From: Strobilurus pachycystidiatus
Lineage: Eukaryota > Basidiomycota > Agaricomycetes > Agaricales > Physalacriaceae
Assembly (NCBI GenBank): GCA_019915135.1
Contig: JAHLMK010000002.1
Location: 2,914,001-2,978,000 of the forward strand
Direction: 5' to 3'
Length of the DNA stretch: 64,000 nt
Of this stretch, positions 43,468 through 55,709 are shown piece by piece. A program made the position numbers and the translations under genes. The notes under the pieces were generated by a model, which saw only the letters and a program-made list of their open reading frames with translations, was not told where the DNA came from and did not search any database. The first letter of the stretch is position 1. Every line of letters starts with the position of its first letter.

Positions 43468-44175
43468 AGGTGTTACCCGAGAATGAGAGTGAAATGTGGT
43501 TGATAGAGGAATATAGATGCTGGGGTTAATGTGGAACAAGGATAGACCACGATGGACATTCATCAGGAAAAATTCGCCAAGACGATAGTCGACTGTGATC
43601 GTGGTGAGGATGTACCGGACCGGTAATGATCGGCTGTACCTTTCCCGTATATTTGCAATCTGGATGCAATGACTACCGGTCCTGTATTTAACTGCAGTTT
43701 TATGTCACCACTTGGCAGCCAAATCCCAGACTTGTGTAGCTTACCTTCTTGTTACAATCATAATACCGTGAGCCTGTCAGTGCGACCCAGGTGCGACCGT
43801 GCCATCAACAGCGGACTTAGGCAAACAACCGAAACAGGAAAGTACCCTTCTCTCTTTCGAGCCACGACACTCTCGGGACCAGGCCGACTCAATGGCGGGC
43901 AGTGCGCGACATTCGGCCGCCTTACAGTCATTCTCGGGACCTTCGTGCATTGTATCACTCATTCTGCCGCCGCCGAATTCAGTCAATAGATGTGCTTCTG
44001 CGAATGGGTAATACTCTACTTAGGTATGTCACGGTCGACCGACTCTGCACGCGATGTGGACGCCGTTTCTAACAGCTCCACTCAAGATGTTCTTGCTAGA
44101 CACTCGAGTCATATGCCTACACTACAGTCATTACCCGCAAAATTTCAAATTTGATTCCCCCTCTCCGCTACATCC

Positions 44176-47100
44176 ATGCCCGCCACAAGTGACGATGAAG
44201 ACCACGACCTTAGATGTCGCGGTTGCAACCGTGAATATGCGAGACGCCAAGAGTTGAATAAGCATCACCAAATCTGCCAGGACTACTTGCGATATTTCCA
44301 GACCAAGCAAACTCGCTTTGGCCAGTCCACATCTTCCATCTTCAGGAGCTTCAAGAACTTCAGGAAGCGACCGAGACGGGAGGAGAAGGAGCAGGAGTTG
44401 GAATCGACGTCCGACTCGGAGTCATCGCAAGGCAGCGGTCGGACGCATGATCTTCCTGGCCCATCCAGTACTCACAGCGCGGCGGATGGAGACGTCCAAC
44501 AGGGCGAGGTTCAACCGGACTTCGATTTGGACATGGTGAGTGGCATTTGCCTCTCAATGATTGTAGATCTTCACATTGTCCAGGATGCTGTATCAGACGC
44601 ACCGCCGCGAACATCTTCGCCAATTTCATTCGATGATGGCATACCAGATGTCGATTTCGGTATCTCGTCGAGCTCGAGCTCTGAACATGGCGGTGCACCA
44701 TCTGTACGAGCGCCATGGAAGCGCATTTTCCTGAGACTAGGCCCGCAACCTTCTGCGGCCAATCCTCGCGATGATTTGCCTGAGGGACCCGCCGAGTTCT
44801 TAGGCGAAGAGGGCCGTCCCTCAATTACCTCACAGACCGTTCCCTCTGGCATCTCTCTCCGAATTCCCCTGAAGGTCAAGACAGCCGTTAACAAGTTTGG
44901 CCTCTTCCGCACATATCATCGACGCCCCACCGCTGTTCCAGATCTTCGCCTTGATCCTAACCAGTTGAACAACCCGAAACAACCGCCAAAGCCACCGCGT
45001 AAGATTCTCGACATCATCTGGCCCTATCCAAACGTGTCTGCCTTTCTCATTGGACACTGGCGACGAACCGGAAGCAACCAAAAAAGCGACGGCGAAATCA
45101 AGGGGTTGCAAGAGATACTTGGCAGCCCGCTTTTTCGGGCTGAAGATGTCGCAAAGGTGGACTTTGGCGCCATCGACAAGTCTCTGGCGGAGGATCCGAG
45201 TGGAGACTCGACGCTTCCTTGGTCGGGTAACGGCTGGACAAAGCAATCCGCAACGATCAGGGTACCGACGGGACAGAAGAAGACGAAGACGGTCAGGAAG
45301 TACATCAAGCAGCAGCAGAGGAAGCACAACAAGAGGCGGCAGATGGAGGGAAGTGACGACGAAGACGATGAAGAGGAGGCTGATGTTGTGAACGTTGGCT
45401 ACGTCAAATTCACCGTCGACGATGTCTGGACACGATCACTCACTCATACCGTTATAGCTATGGCTACCGACTCTGCAGCCAGGGAGTTCCACTGGCATGG
45501 GTATGAGGAGTTTTGGGTACCGCCTGGAGAGCGTCCCATGGAGCAAGTCTTGACAGACATCACCAACTCGCCGGCATTTCGCGATGCGGAGGCCAAGGTG
45601 CAGGCGCTGCCTCCTGAACCTGGCTGCAATCTGCCGCGTGTTGTTCTAGCGTTAATGGGTTGGTCGGACTCGACACATCTTGCGCAATTTGGCGATGCCA
45701 AGCTCTGGCCATTCTACTTCATGGCCGGAAACTCGTCAAAGTATACGCGCTGTCAACCTAGCAGTCAGTCGGCCATTCATGGGGCATTCGCACCTTCTGT
45801 AAGTCTTGATTATCGTGCACCACCATGTTTTCTGATTTCAGGCAAGCTCGGTTCCGCTTTTGAACAATTTTTGACCCAGAATGGGATCAAAGGCACATCG
45901 CAACTCAAGGCCCACTGCCGCCGCGAGCTCTTCCATGCCATATGGCGTCTCCTACTTGACGATGAATTTGTGGAAGCGTATAAGCATGGGATCGTCATCA
46001 CATGTGCCGATGGTATTCGGCGTCGTGTCTATCCTCGGTTTCTGACGTATTCAGCCGACTATCCAGAGAAGTACTCTTGCTCTTGTCCGTCCTCTGTCTT
46101 TTCTCAATCGCAACTGTCAGAGTTCTCATCGCAACTATTCGTGACATGGGAAATTGTCCATGTCCACGGTGCACAGTTGCTAAAAGTGACATCCGAAACA
46201 TGGGAGCCCCATCTGACGTGAAGACTCGCGAGACAGGCATCCGGATAGACAATTCCGTTCGCCAAAAAAAGGTCGAAGAAGCTCAAAAGCTCATCTATGA
46301 ACATGGATACGCCGTTAACAGCGACCGAGTCGAAGACTTACTGAAGGACGAATCACTGGTACCAACGACTGTAAGTTCACAATTTCCCTGCCAGGTATCA
46401 ACATCGTCTCATGCCCCTTCCAGAACGCCTTCTCAGAACGCCTCGGGGATCACATAGACTTCTTTATGCTCCTCGTTGTGGATCTCATGCACGAGTTTGA
46501 GCTCGGAGTGTGGAAGGCAGTGCTGATACACCTGATCCGCATTCTCTCGTCTCTGAAGAAACGCGAACTGCAGATCTTCGACGAACGGTACGCCAAGCCA
46601 ACAAACGAGTACTTTCAGCACTCAGGATCATCTCCAGGTTTTCTCGAGTCGCTCCTTTCGGACGTGACACAATTCGTCGTTTCTCGCATAACGTCTCTGA
46701 ATTGAAGAAGCTCGCTGCCCGTGACTACGAGGACATCTTACAGGTATGTCTCAAGACTGCATATATTGTTGTTCGTAGTCTTAACGGGCTTCTAGTGCAT
46801 CATCCCATGCTTTGAGGGACTCTTGCCCAACCAAGCCGACGAGGACTTCATACTCGATCTATTATACATCCTTGCCTACTGGCATAGCCTCGCAAAGCTC
46901 CGAATGCACACTGACTCGTCGCTAGCCGAATTAGAGGAAGTGAACAAAGCCCTCGGAAACTGTCTGCGGCATTTCTCGGATGTTGTATGCACACACTATG
47001 CAACCTATGAGACCGACAAGGAGCTGGGCGCCCGACAGCGCCGCGAGGTCGCCCAGAAGAAGAAATCGGGTAGTACTGGCACCACTTCGAGTGGTGGTCG

Positions 47101-48549
47101 GAAACCGCGATCTTTTAGTTTAGCGACGTACAAGCTCCATGCTCTCGGCGACTATGTTCGTCAGATCCGCTGGTTCGGCCCAACTGATGGATATAGTACC
47201 GTCGTCGTATGTTCCCAGCATCACAAATGAGGCATGCTCTGACTCTATGATCTTACAGGGTGAAACAGAACACCGCCGCGCCAAAAACCGATATGAACGC
47301 ACAAACAAGCGGAAATTTGAGGCGCAACTCGTCAAGATGGACTCAATTCAGCACGCAATGAGCCGCATTGAGCAGGAGCTCGAAGAAGTTGCTCGCTACA
47401 ATTCCGACAACAAGGATAATCAACTATTGGAGACGGATTCCCAGGATATGCAGGACCGCTACCATATCGCGAAGGATGAAGGAACCAATGCAGCGGTTCA
47501 TCTCAAGGCATGGCTACGGCACAACTGTGATCCTGCTCTGACGGTAAGAAGTTCTCTGTGTCATATGATACCTGTGCTAATTAATGAGTAGGATTTCGAG
47601 CATCGACTGAAAGGACATGTCCTAACACGCCTGCATGGCCTAGTCGATATAGGTGATGAGACCGAATACTCGCCAAACCAGTTATCAGAAATCTCCATCG
47701 ACAAGGATACTATCTACAGCCACGCGACAGTGTCACTCAACTATACAACCTACGACGTTCGACGTGACCAGGATGTCATCAACATCAACTCCCTTCGCCG
47801 TGATATTATGATCAGGTCCCGCGAGAGCGGAACACCTGGTGGGACCCCCGTCCATCCTTACTGGTATGCCCGTGTGGTTGGCGTCTACCACTGCAATGTC
47901 TGGTACGGTAAGGAGCCGGTTAAGCGCCGCATTGATTTCCTCTTTGTTCGGTGGTTTGGGCAGGATGCAGACTGGAAAGGCGGACCTGAGTCGCTTCGTC
48001 TCAACAAGATAGGTTTTGTTCCTTATGGCGACGAATCTGGGGCGTTTGGATTCCTTGATCCTTCCGAAGTTCTTCGAGCTTGTCACCTCGTACCTGCTTT
48101 CGCAGATGGCAAAACAACGGAACTATTGGATCGACGATCACAGTATCGCGACGCTGTCGATGGTGACTGGTCTTCTTACTACGTTATGAGGTTAGTCACC
48201 ATGGTCTTGTTACGCGCTTGTTTTGACCTTTCCTCCCTCTAGATTCGCAGACCGTGATTTGATGATGCGATATTTTGGGCTCGCAGTGGGACATCGAAAC
48301 CCTGCCGACTTCCCTGTTGAGAAAGGGATGCTCAAACGGGATGTTCTTCGGGATAATAGTACTGATCAGTGGCCTGACCTGGGTGCACCAGACGAGGAAG
48401 GGTCTACGGATAAATCAGACTCTCAGCTAGAGTCGGAGTCAGACCATGAAGAGTTGGACAGAGGTTCAGAGTTGGGAGGCGATGACGAGTCAAATATAGG
48501 TTCAGAGTCAGAGAACGAATTAGAATCGGACAATGGATATGAATTATAA
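44176..48549 (+). CDS. Plavaka-type (KDZ superfamily) transposase (1306 aa, 10 exons)
   Basis: Exons 44176-44535, 44584-45798, 45847-46070, 46121-46370, 46424-46587, 46638-46743, 46796-47206, 47259-47543, 47592-48190 and 48243-48549 join in frame without a stop. An N-terminal C2HC finger (C14, C17, H30, C34) is followed by an acidic linker. The transposase core has WSDSTHLAQFGDAKLWPFYF (D about 482), the CPCPRC zinc site after DYPEKVLIATIRDMGN, DLMHEFELGVWK near 703, FGRDTIRRFSHNVSELKKLAARDYEDILQ, and TYKLHALGDYV before GETEHRRAKNRYERT. The C-terminus is long and acidic. These blocks are those of basidiomycete Plavaka transposases, which have an RNase H-like catalytic fold. No decay is seen, so the element may be mobile. 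Confidence 0.92.
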
Positions 48550-48732
48550 TCAAGATATATCTAGAGAGCCGTCAGTATTTGCAGCACGGCAGCGCGTCCA
48601 CGCGCTTGTCACATGGTATTGATATGTTTAGGCTTTGGTCTTGATTGGCACACTCTCTTTATAACCACCAACTCGGGGCTCCCTCATGTCATCCCACTAC
48701 CACTTCCTTGGTTTCCTCTTTCCATATTTGCC

Positions 48733-50470
48733 ATGTCCTCACGCAACCTCACTGACAGGACCAACCGTGACCCTTCTCGCCATCGTGCTTCGTCACCAAC
48801 CTCCAACCGTGCCGACTCATCACCGGCCAGACTGCCACCAAGCTCTCCTGCCTCCAGCTCTCCCAGCAAGCGTAACTCTCCAGACTCGGATGATGACGAG
48901 GAAGATGAGGACGAGGATGAAGAGAATCAGAGACCCAAGAAGCGCCGACGGTATGTTTGTCACTGGTCCTGCCCACTTCTTCGTATCTTCCCCAGCCTCA
49001 CATGCTCACCGTAGAAGTAAGAAAAACGAAAGACGGCAACTCAGTGTGGAGGCCGTGACGGATCTCATCGAGATTGGCCGGGCACTCGGTCGATTTTTGG
49101 AAGCCTTCGAGTCCTGTGACGATATTCTAACGACAGGCATGACGGAGGAGCACGATAGCGAGATGCTTTCCGAAAGGTATGTCCTTATCACAACAGTCCT
49201 TCGTATCTAACACACTCCCAGACAAAAGCGGCAGCTTACCGCATTTGAGGCGCTTATTGGCCTTCACGATCGGACAAAGGAGAGAAACTCCATTGTCCTC
49301 AAGTACCTCAAGGACGAGGTGGACATCCCTCTGGTTGCTGCGGCCGTGTGTTATGCTATTATGCCTTTGATTTCACCTCACTCACGTCTCTCTCTCTTTC
49401 AGCTCGAGACGGGTCGCAGTAAAGCCCGAAGCGATGATGTTCAAACCTTCAAGAAGTATTACCACACATGGCCTCGTGTCCCTTCCTTACCAGGTGGCTG
49501 GATCAACAAGAAGAACTGGGGATATCACGACTATGAGTGCGGTCGGCGTCTCTGCCCGGTCGACAACAACTGGGACGACGAAGAGTAAGCTCATCCCATG
49601 TTGCCGACCTCTCCTAATACATGTACTCGTCAGAACACGATTACAACTTCGAACCGGGCAACTCTCCTCTGACCCCGAGCATCTGCCTGCCTTCCTCTGG
49701 CCGCTCGACGCTTATGATTCGGAGAAGATGCTGGCCAACTATCTCGAGAACCCTGAACTCATGATAGTAAGTTGTCATTTGCATACTCTACTCTATAAAT
49801 GACACTTCCAACAGTGTACCGAAGGCCTCATCGTTGGGCCATCTGCCCCTAATGGAAATAAGTCGAAGCGGAAGGGTCTCGCAGCACTAGCTGGTATCAA
49901 GAAAATCACCTTTCCGACAATTGCTTATGTTGCATGCCTCGTGAGTTCTAGTACAACCCTCGTAAATGCGCATTGACCGTGTCCCTAGATTCGATTCATC
50001 CTATCCGACCAAACCACATTTAGCCCCGAGACATCAACGTCTTGGGGCTACCGCAAATTCTATCGTTCAATCATGAAGACCGCGTCTGCTCTCCCTGAGA
50101 CGCGTCAACAAGAGCTACTCAAGCTTTGGACTGAGTGAGTGCAAAATTTCTGTGAAATACAGTGAACCTGATGTCCGTGATCAGGCGCGTGTTCAAAAAT
50201 GCCGCCGACGAGGACGACGACTCCGCTCAAGCCACCAAGAAGCACCCGAAGAAGAAGTCAATGGTCGAGCGGCTCATGGAGGCTGCCGAGCAGGAACGGA
50301 AGGAGCAGGAGGAGCAGAAGAAGCGTGAGGCGGCCGAGAAAGAGGCTGCCGAGCAGGCAGCTAGAGCCAAAAGAAAGGCGGAGAGAAGAGCTCGGAGGGC
50401 GGCTGAAGCAGAGGCACAGCGACAGCCAAGCGGGTCGACCTCAGCTCCGCCGTCAGGGCAAAATGAGTGA
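48733..50470 (+). CDS. DUF6698-domain protein with coiled-coil tail (458 aa, eight exons)
   Basis: Exons 48733-48950, 49015-49176, 49222-49345, 49403-49584, 49634-49766, 49815-49940, 49989-50134 and 50185-50470 join in frame. The head is Ser/Pro-rich and acidic with a PKKRRR nuclear-type signal. The centre carries the DUF6698 hallmarks in order: a helical start (TAFEALIGLHDR), YECGRRLCPV, LRTGQ...LPAFLWPLDAYD, FPTIAYVACLIRFILS and WGYRKFYRSIMKTA ending ELLKLWTERVF. The tail is a Lys/Glu/Ala coiled coil of about 70 residues. TTTATAA about 75 nt upstream is a promoter candidate. The domain is greatly expanded in Agaricomycetes; its function is unknown to me. Position just behind a transposase suggests an accessory DNA-binding or regulatory role, which is inference. 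Confidence 0.82.
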
Positions 50471-52163
50471 TACGACGATGTCTTATTATGTATAGTTATT
50501 CTGCAATCATATCTATTCTACACTGCATATCGGTGTGCGAACATTCATACGGAATGCAACTGTCGGACGGTTCTTATGTGGGCAGGTCTCGACAGTGTGA
50601 CGATATATATACGGTATGGTCTACATTTACGGTAAACTTTCCCGTTCCGGTAGAGAATGCCTGACGATGCAGTGTACCTGCAGTCGCCTTGCCATCAAAC
50701 TGTGATCGCCTTGCCAGATCGAGCGGGCGCTGCTGTGACGGTAGACCTTGCATCAAATTTCAATGATTACCGTTCTTTCCCGTTGGTCGGCATGGTTTAA
50801 GAATTTTTCGCGATGTTGTTCGACTCCTTTTATAGAACGAGGTCCTCTGTTCCCCAGAGTAATTGCTGTTGAGAGGAGATGCATATCCGAGCGGCGATCA
50901 AGGATTTGGAATATGTGCATCACTGCCGTCGACAGCGACACGTGGGCCGTGTCTGTGCAGCCCAGGACCAACCCTGCAGGCGACGCAATAGGAATTGACC
51001 GTGTCAATGTCATCTTTAGGGCCGGTTCCGCCACACGGCTCTAGTTCCCCCCTTTTTTTGAAATCAGCCAAGTACAGTAGTCCTCTTCTGGGTTCATGCT
51101 CTACCGTTTCTTCACAAGCGTATGGCCTTTTCACACCTTCCCCGTCATTCTCTTCTGTCTCGGCTTGTTCAGCGCCGTCGCGCATGTTTCCTTTGTAACT
51201 CTTCCAGCGTCCCTGCTGTCTTTGCAGCTCCTCCGTCCGTCTCTATGGCCTTACGCCCAACCAATCGTCATGCTTTCTTGTTCGAGTCTCGAGATCGACA
51301 TGGTCTTCGCCAATCCCAATCACGGCCAGTTGTACCTTCACAATCTATCCTTCCATTCCCATCAAGGTGTGTCGCGGGAACGACGTACTTGTCAGCCTCT
51401 TGGCCATGCAACCATGGCGCGGATCTTCCCCTTCAACCTCGGCTCCTTCCTGACCCCTCTCGGTCGCTCGTTGGCCCATTGATCTGCAGTCATGTCGTGA
51501 TTCATCGCCGCTGTAGCTGTCCCAACTTCGATAAGGGTGTCGGCTCACTCAAACTCTCCCGACGCACCTCTATTTGCCTCTATCCCCATTCGTTGCTTGC
51601 TTTATGTCGTTTATCAAACCGTCGGGGCATTTTGCTCCCGTCCACGTTGAGCGGTAGCCATTTAGCGATGTACACGACCCACTCATCCCCTGAGTGCGGT
51701 CTGCACAAACCGTTCGTCGGCAATTTGCCGATTATGACACAACAGGCCGTTGCAAGTACACAATTCTACTGGCGTATATATGGGGACCATGTTGGCGCTT
51801 GCATAGTATCAAGTCGTGACGAGCAAAAACTTCCACGGTCTCACAGATAGAAGGTCTCGGAGAAAACCTTGCACGATGCCTTGTGAGAGTAGCGATTCGA
51901 AGTGCATATAGAGACCGGTCGTTTGAATAACGCCAATCGCTTAGCCTGAATGACACAAACACCCACACAGCACATCGCAAAGGACACGGAAGCATCGACG
52001 TCATCATTTACACGTGCGCCACACCTCTGGGCTCTACACGACAGAAGCACCGGCGCCGAAAATCCTCGGCTCTCCCGCAGCCTGCCATTCGTCCGTGTCC
52101 GGGTCGTACGATATCCCGCATGCTGTGCTCGTTGCCATTCAAAAAACAGACAAATTAGATTTG
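50471..52163. other. Spacer; possible transposon right end inside
   Basis: No supported gene. ORFs at 51096-51850 are long (up to 242 codons) but Ser/Arg/Pro-rich shadows without motifs. If the upstream element has a terminal repeat it should lie in the first few hundred bases. Confidence 0.4.
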
Positions 52164-53960
52164 TTAGGATGGATAGGGACGGGAAGACATGGACATACTA
52201 GGGATTCGCGTAGTGTTATGGCCTAGCGCGCTCAACGCCTCCTCCATCCCATGATCGAACGATGGCTCCAGATGGGTCTCGTGAGGGAGGAGCTGGTCGT
52301 GCAGCCGTTGGTGCGCCAGGGCCTCTTTTGGCGAGTGTCCATAGAGGATAAGGGAGCGCCGAAAATGCAACCATGAACCAACTCACCAAGACATTCCTCG
52401 CATGCTGCACATTACGGCTCACGATCCTGCTCCCGCCGCTATACAAACCTTCCTCGCGCATAACCCCGACGACGAGGACAGGGGACGTTTCCCGCCAGAG
52501 GGGAAGTTGGTTGGTTGGGAAGAAGTTGGAGCGGTAAGTCCTCGATGTTGTTGTTGAGGACCATGCCGGTGGAGGAGGCGATTATGCGGGAGCCCCAGTC
52601 GCTGTGAGAGAGATGGAGAGAGGGAGGGAGGGAGGAGGATGGGCAAGACGACGTAGAGTAACGGTGGTGGTCAGGGTGATGACGAGTCCGTCCGAATCGC
52701 CCACTACGATGTGGCTCGTTCCGTTGTCTGCTTTGACCTCGATACTATGAACGCCGTCACTGCTTGTGCTGGAATGGAGGTTGGTCATACATACCCATCA
52801 GGGTTATACACGTCAAGCGGCAACGTCTTCGTCTCATCAACCATCTCCGCCATCTTCCCTCCCATCCTGCGTCGCCTCCAGCCCGTGCACGGTTCGCGGA
52901 TCGCCGAGCATCGTCCGATGCGCATAGGCCCACTTCAGTGCTTCGATCATGCGGTGCGCGTCTTGGACGCTGCCGGGGTCGGGGAAGTGGGAGAGGATGC
53001 TGAGAGTGCGGTGACTTTGGACCCCTTGTAGTTGATGCTCCGTGGTTTGGTGTATTGCACTTCGTAGTCTACATTGAGGTTAGATGAGGACAGAGGGTGG
53101 GGGTGCCGCGTACTTTTGAAGTCTTGGAGAGTGATCTTGCCACCCGCGGCTTGAACAGCCTCGACCATGCTTTCTGCTATCGGGCCCTCGTAGAACGCGT
53201 CGACACCTTTCTCCGCGATGATCTTTGAGGTGTCGGCGAATTCGGGACGTCTGACGAGGGAGCCGAAGGGGAGGAAGGTGCCATCGCCGTTGGTGATCTG
53301 CTTCGAGAGGATGGGGTGCTTGTGTACCCAGGAATCCGCGAGGTCTGTCGATCCCGGTGGGAGATGTTTCTTGATGACCTGTTGCGCGCCTTGAGATCGC
53401 GTTTATAGATAAGGGAGAAGACGTACACAAACGCAGTCCTCGGTGAAGGGGAAGCCGTCTCGCGCGAGGTCGATGGCGGGCTAGAGTAGTCGGGCCCACG
53501 GGAGCTTTCCATACCTGTTATGCAACGCTTCTAATCCCCTGAGCTCTCCTGGCACGGCAACAGCCAGCCCTCCCACGGCAGTCAACGATGGGTACTCTCC
53601 GACAAAATCCGCGGCAGAGACAGACGCCTGCAATCATTGAGAATGGGCGGTATGGATGTGGTAGGAGGACACGCACCGGAGCAGCGGATCGGAAATCCAG
53701 ACTCTCGTACTCTGCGCACCAACGCGAAGCCGCCGCCTCCGATTCCGGAGTTGTACCCAGCCACGGTCCCGACGCAGAGGATCGTCGCGACGATGGCGTC
53801 CGCGCCTTCAGCGAGGATCTGGGCGCCTACTCGGGCGTCTCGCACGCGACGGCTCCTTTCGCCATGGGAGGTTGGTGGAAGGATTCGGGATTGGAGGCGG
53901 AGGAGCGTGCGCCGATTCGTGATTGCGGCCGAAGGTCCCGTCATGTGAAAGCGAGACGAT
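52164..53960 (-). pseudogene. Decayed gamma-glutamyltranspeptidase
   Basis: Pieces of the family occur in order on the minus strand but in different frames. They include GAVACETPE and AQILAEGADAIVATILCVGT...SGIGGGGFALV (large subunit start), LTAVGGLAVAVPGELRGLEALHNRYGKLPWARLL and LARDGFPFTED. These are followed by FLPFGSLVRRPEFADTSKIIAEKGVDAFYEGPIAESMVEAVQ split over a junction, HRMIEALKWAYAHRTMLGDP, NGTSHIVV with the catalytic Thr, GKRPLSS, GGSRIVS and LHDQLLPHETHLEPSF at the end. A TAG at 53483-53481 interrupts the conserved PW..L-(Q)-PAI segment, another TAG is at 53829-53827 after TPE, and at least one more frame change occurs in the middle. The enzyme would hydrolyse glutathione and transfer gamma-glutamyl groups; this copy cannot make it. 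Confidence 0.85.
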
Positions 53961-54205
53961 ATGGGTCCATGATTGCTCGGTGTCGCGTCCTGGTTGAAGA
54001 CAAGGTCCCAATCGGGAAGACTGCCGCCATGTGCGCACGCCGCGACTTGCCGAGCACGGTCTCTCGGTAATCATCACGGTCATAGCCGCGTCCAATTGTT
54101 CACTGCCTTATTGTTTTATCATGTCGCATATAACACGAGCACCCAAAGCTGCGTGTCCAATCATTCCGCCATTCATGCAATCCGCCCCCTCAATTCAATG
54201 ATGAA
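53872..54205 (+). repeat. Direct repeat R1, copy a (R1b at 55710-56080)
   Basis: About 330 bp closely similar to 55710-56080, including TTGGTGGAAGGATTCGG at the left, a GACAAGGTCCCAATCG block, and GCATATAACACGAGCACCC ahead of ATGCAATCCGCCCCC at the right. Copy b holds the promoter and first codons of the leucine-rich gene at 56054. Copy a therefore contains an orphan copy of that promoter and start, and also the 5' flank of the decayed transpeptidase. The two copies bracket NmrA copy 1. Confidence 0.85.
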
Positions 54206-54420
54206 ATCCACAACTCAGCGGTAATCCTTACCATCCATGCCCGAGTCTTCTTCATTCAGCAAGCTGAGATCGACATCGGCGAATACTCGCTACGAATCAT
54301 GATCAAGCAGTAGTGCGGTCAGATGCCCGAGCCGATCCCCGAGGTACTCGGTGACAGCGGCTCCAAAACTTGACAAAGCACGCTCTCACTCGTCGTGGGT
54401 TCCATTGGTGGGACTGTGAG

Positions 54421-54428
54421 TATATAAG
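54421..54428 (+). promoter_or_regulatory. TATA box of NmrA copy 1
   Basis: TATATAAG 52 nt upstream of the ATG, conserved in copy 2 at 60088-60095. Confidence 0.75.
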
Positions 54429-54479
54429 CTGGAAGTCGAAGAGAAAGCCCAACACACTTACATTCTTCATATCCGCATC

Positions 54480-55526
54480 ATGTCTCAGAAACTCGTCGTC
54501 GTATTCGGTGCCACTGGCCTTCAAGGAGGAGGCGTCGTCGCAAAGCTCTTGGAAAATCCATCCTACAAGCTACGCGCCGTCACTAGGAACCCAGACGGTG
54601 AAGCGGGGAAGGCACTTGCCGCCAAAGGTGTCGAGGTCGTTTCCGCCGATTGGGCAGATTACTCGAGTGTCTTGAAAGCCTGCGAGGTCAGTAGACATTT
54701 TTTCTTTGGGTCAGTTGCTAACGAAGGCACAATGAATAGGGTGCCTACACTATTTTCGGAAACACCATCTTCCCCAACCTCAAACCGTTCAGCTCGCCTA
54801 GATCGTTCGAGATCGAAGTCAAGCAGGGCAAGATCCTCGCCGACGCGGCGCTCGCCACACCGACTCTCCAGCACTACATCTGGAGCACGCTCCCCGTCTA
54901 CCCACTTTACAACGAGGGCTTGGCCGGCGCTAGAACGCCGCATTTTCACAGCAAGGTGGTCGTGGACGAGTACATCCTCTCCCTTCCCGAGCTGGCGAAA
55001 AAGACGACCTTCCTCCTCCTGGCATTCTATGTCGATAACCTGTCCACGTTCAATCCGCCGCATAAGAGGAGCGACGGGTCGTATGTTTGGGAGCAGCCTA
55101 TGTCGCCCACGTCGTACATGCCGTTGACCGGGGACGTTGGAACTTGGAAAAAACACGGGCATCTGGATAGCCAAGATTCTTGAGCGCCCGGACCTCGTAC
55201 TCCCTAGCAAGTACGTCCTCGCCAACGAATCGGTGTGGCGCGTCGACAAGCTCGTCGAGTTGTGGGGTGAGATCGTCGGGAAGAAGGCGGTGATGGAGCG
55301 GATCACTTTGGACGAGTATGTCGAGCGGTTCATCCTCGGCCCGGGACTGGGAAGGGAGATTGGACTGATGATGGTGCAGTTCGGAGAGTATTCCGACCCG
55401 AAGAAGAGTTCGTCGAGCTATTCAAAGCCTGGGTTTGACGAAGTGACCAAGGAGGATTTGGGGATCACGGACTTGATGACAATCGAAGAGACGCTGAGGG
55501 GTTTGGATTGGAGTTCGGTGCTTTGA
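54480..55526 (+). pseudogene. NmrA-like NAD(P)-binding protein, copy 1, frameshifted
   Basis: Exon 1 (54480-54686) and exon 2 (from 54740) match copy 2 at 60156 closely: GATGLQGG dinucleotide-binding loop, GNTIFPNLKPFS, YVDNLSTFNP. Near 55139-55145 this copy has 7 extra bases in a TTGGAACTTGGAA stretch, shifting the frame. Translation then stops at TGA 55181-55183, giving about 216 residues. The remaining sequence (55137-55526: KNTGIWIAKILERPDLVLPS to the end) is still highly conserved in another frame, so the damage is recent. An unusual splice could bypass it, but no matching GT-AG pair is seen. A truncated protein would keep the Rossmann half. Confidence 0.8.
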
Positions 55527-55709
55527 AGAAATATGATACTCTATAGATTGCAGAGAACTGTATTCGCTTTTTTTTGCATGAGACATGGGTTCACAATGAA
55601 AACAATCGCGATGGTCTGCCTTGGAAGCCTCATAGTGCTCTCACAGCGCATCCACGAGAAGTGTCTTGGCCGTCTTTATTCAAGTCCGACTTCGCTGCCG
55701 ACTGGGATA

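Larger units (their letters stand above)
44176..50470 (+). mobile_element. Candidate Plavaka/KDZ DNA transposon with two genes (coding core; termini not found)
   Basis: An intact transposase and a DUF6698 gene lie head-to-tail with 183 bp between them. Plavaka elements belong to the KDZ superfamily of fungal DNA transposons. Terminal inverted repeats and target-site duplications were looked for by eye in 43600-44170 and 50471-50800 and not recognised, so the limits given are only those of the genes. Assigning the second gene to the element is inference from proximity, shared direction and the known repeat-like abundance of DUF6698 in mushroom genomes. Confidence 0.6.
54227..55702 (+). repeat. 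Segmental duplication unit, copy 1 (partner 59878-61378)
   Basis: About 1.48 kb, including promoter, NmrA-like gene and 3' flank, with high similarity to 59878-61378 in the same orientation. Similarity begins at CTTACCATCCATGC and ends at TTCGCTGCCGAC. Confidence 0.9.

Noticed and set aside
43560..44170. Possible terminal inverted repeat of the Plavaka element (TTTGCAATCTGGATGCAATG against the 50750 region)
   Set aside because: Similarity is only partial and at the level expected by chance; no target duplication was seen.
51096..51850. Plus-strand ORFs up to 242 codons
   Set aside because: Ser/Arg/Pro-rich composition with overlapping open frames, no domain, no promoter or splice pattern; likely chance ORFs in GC-rich spacer.
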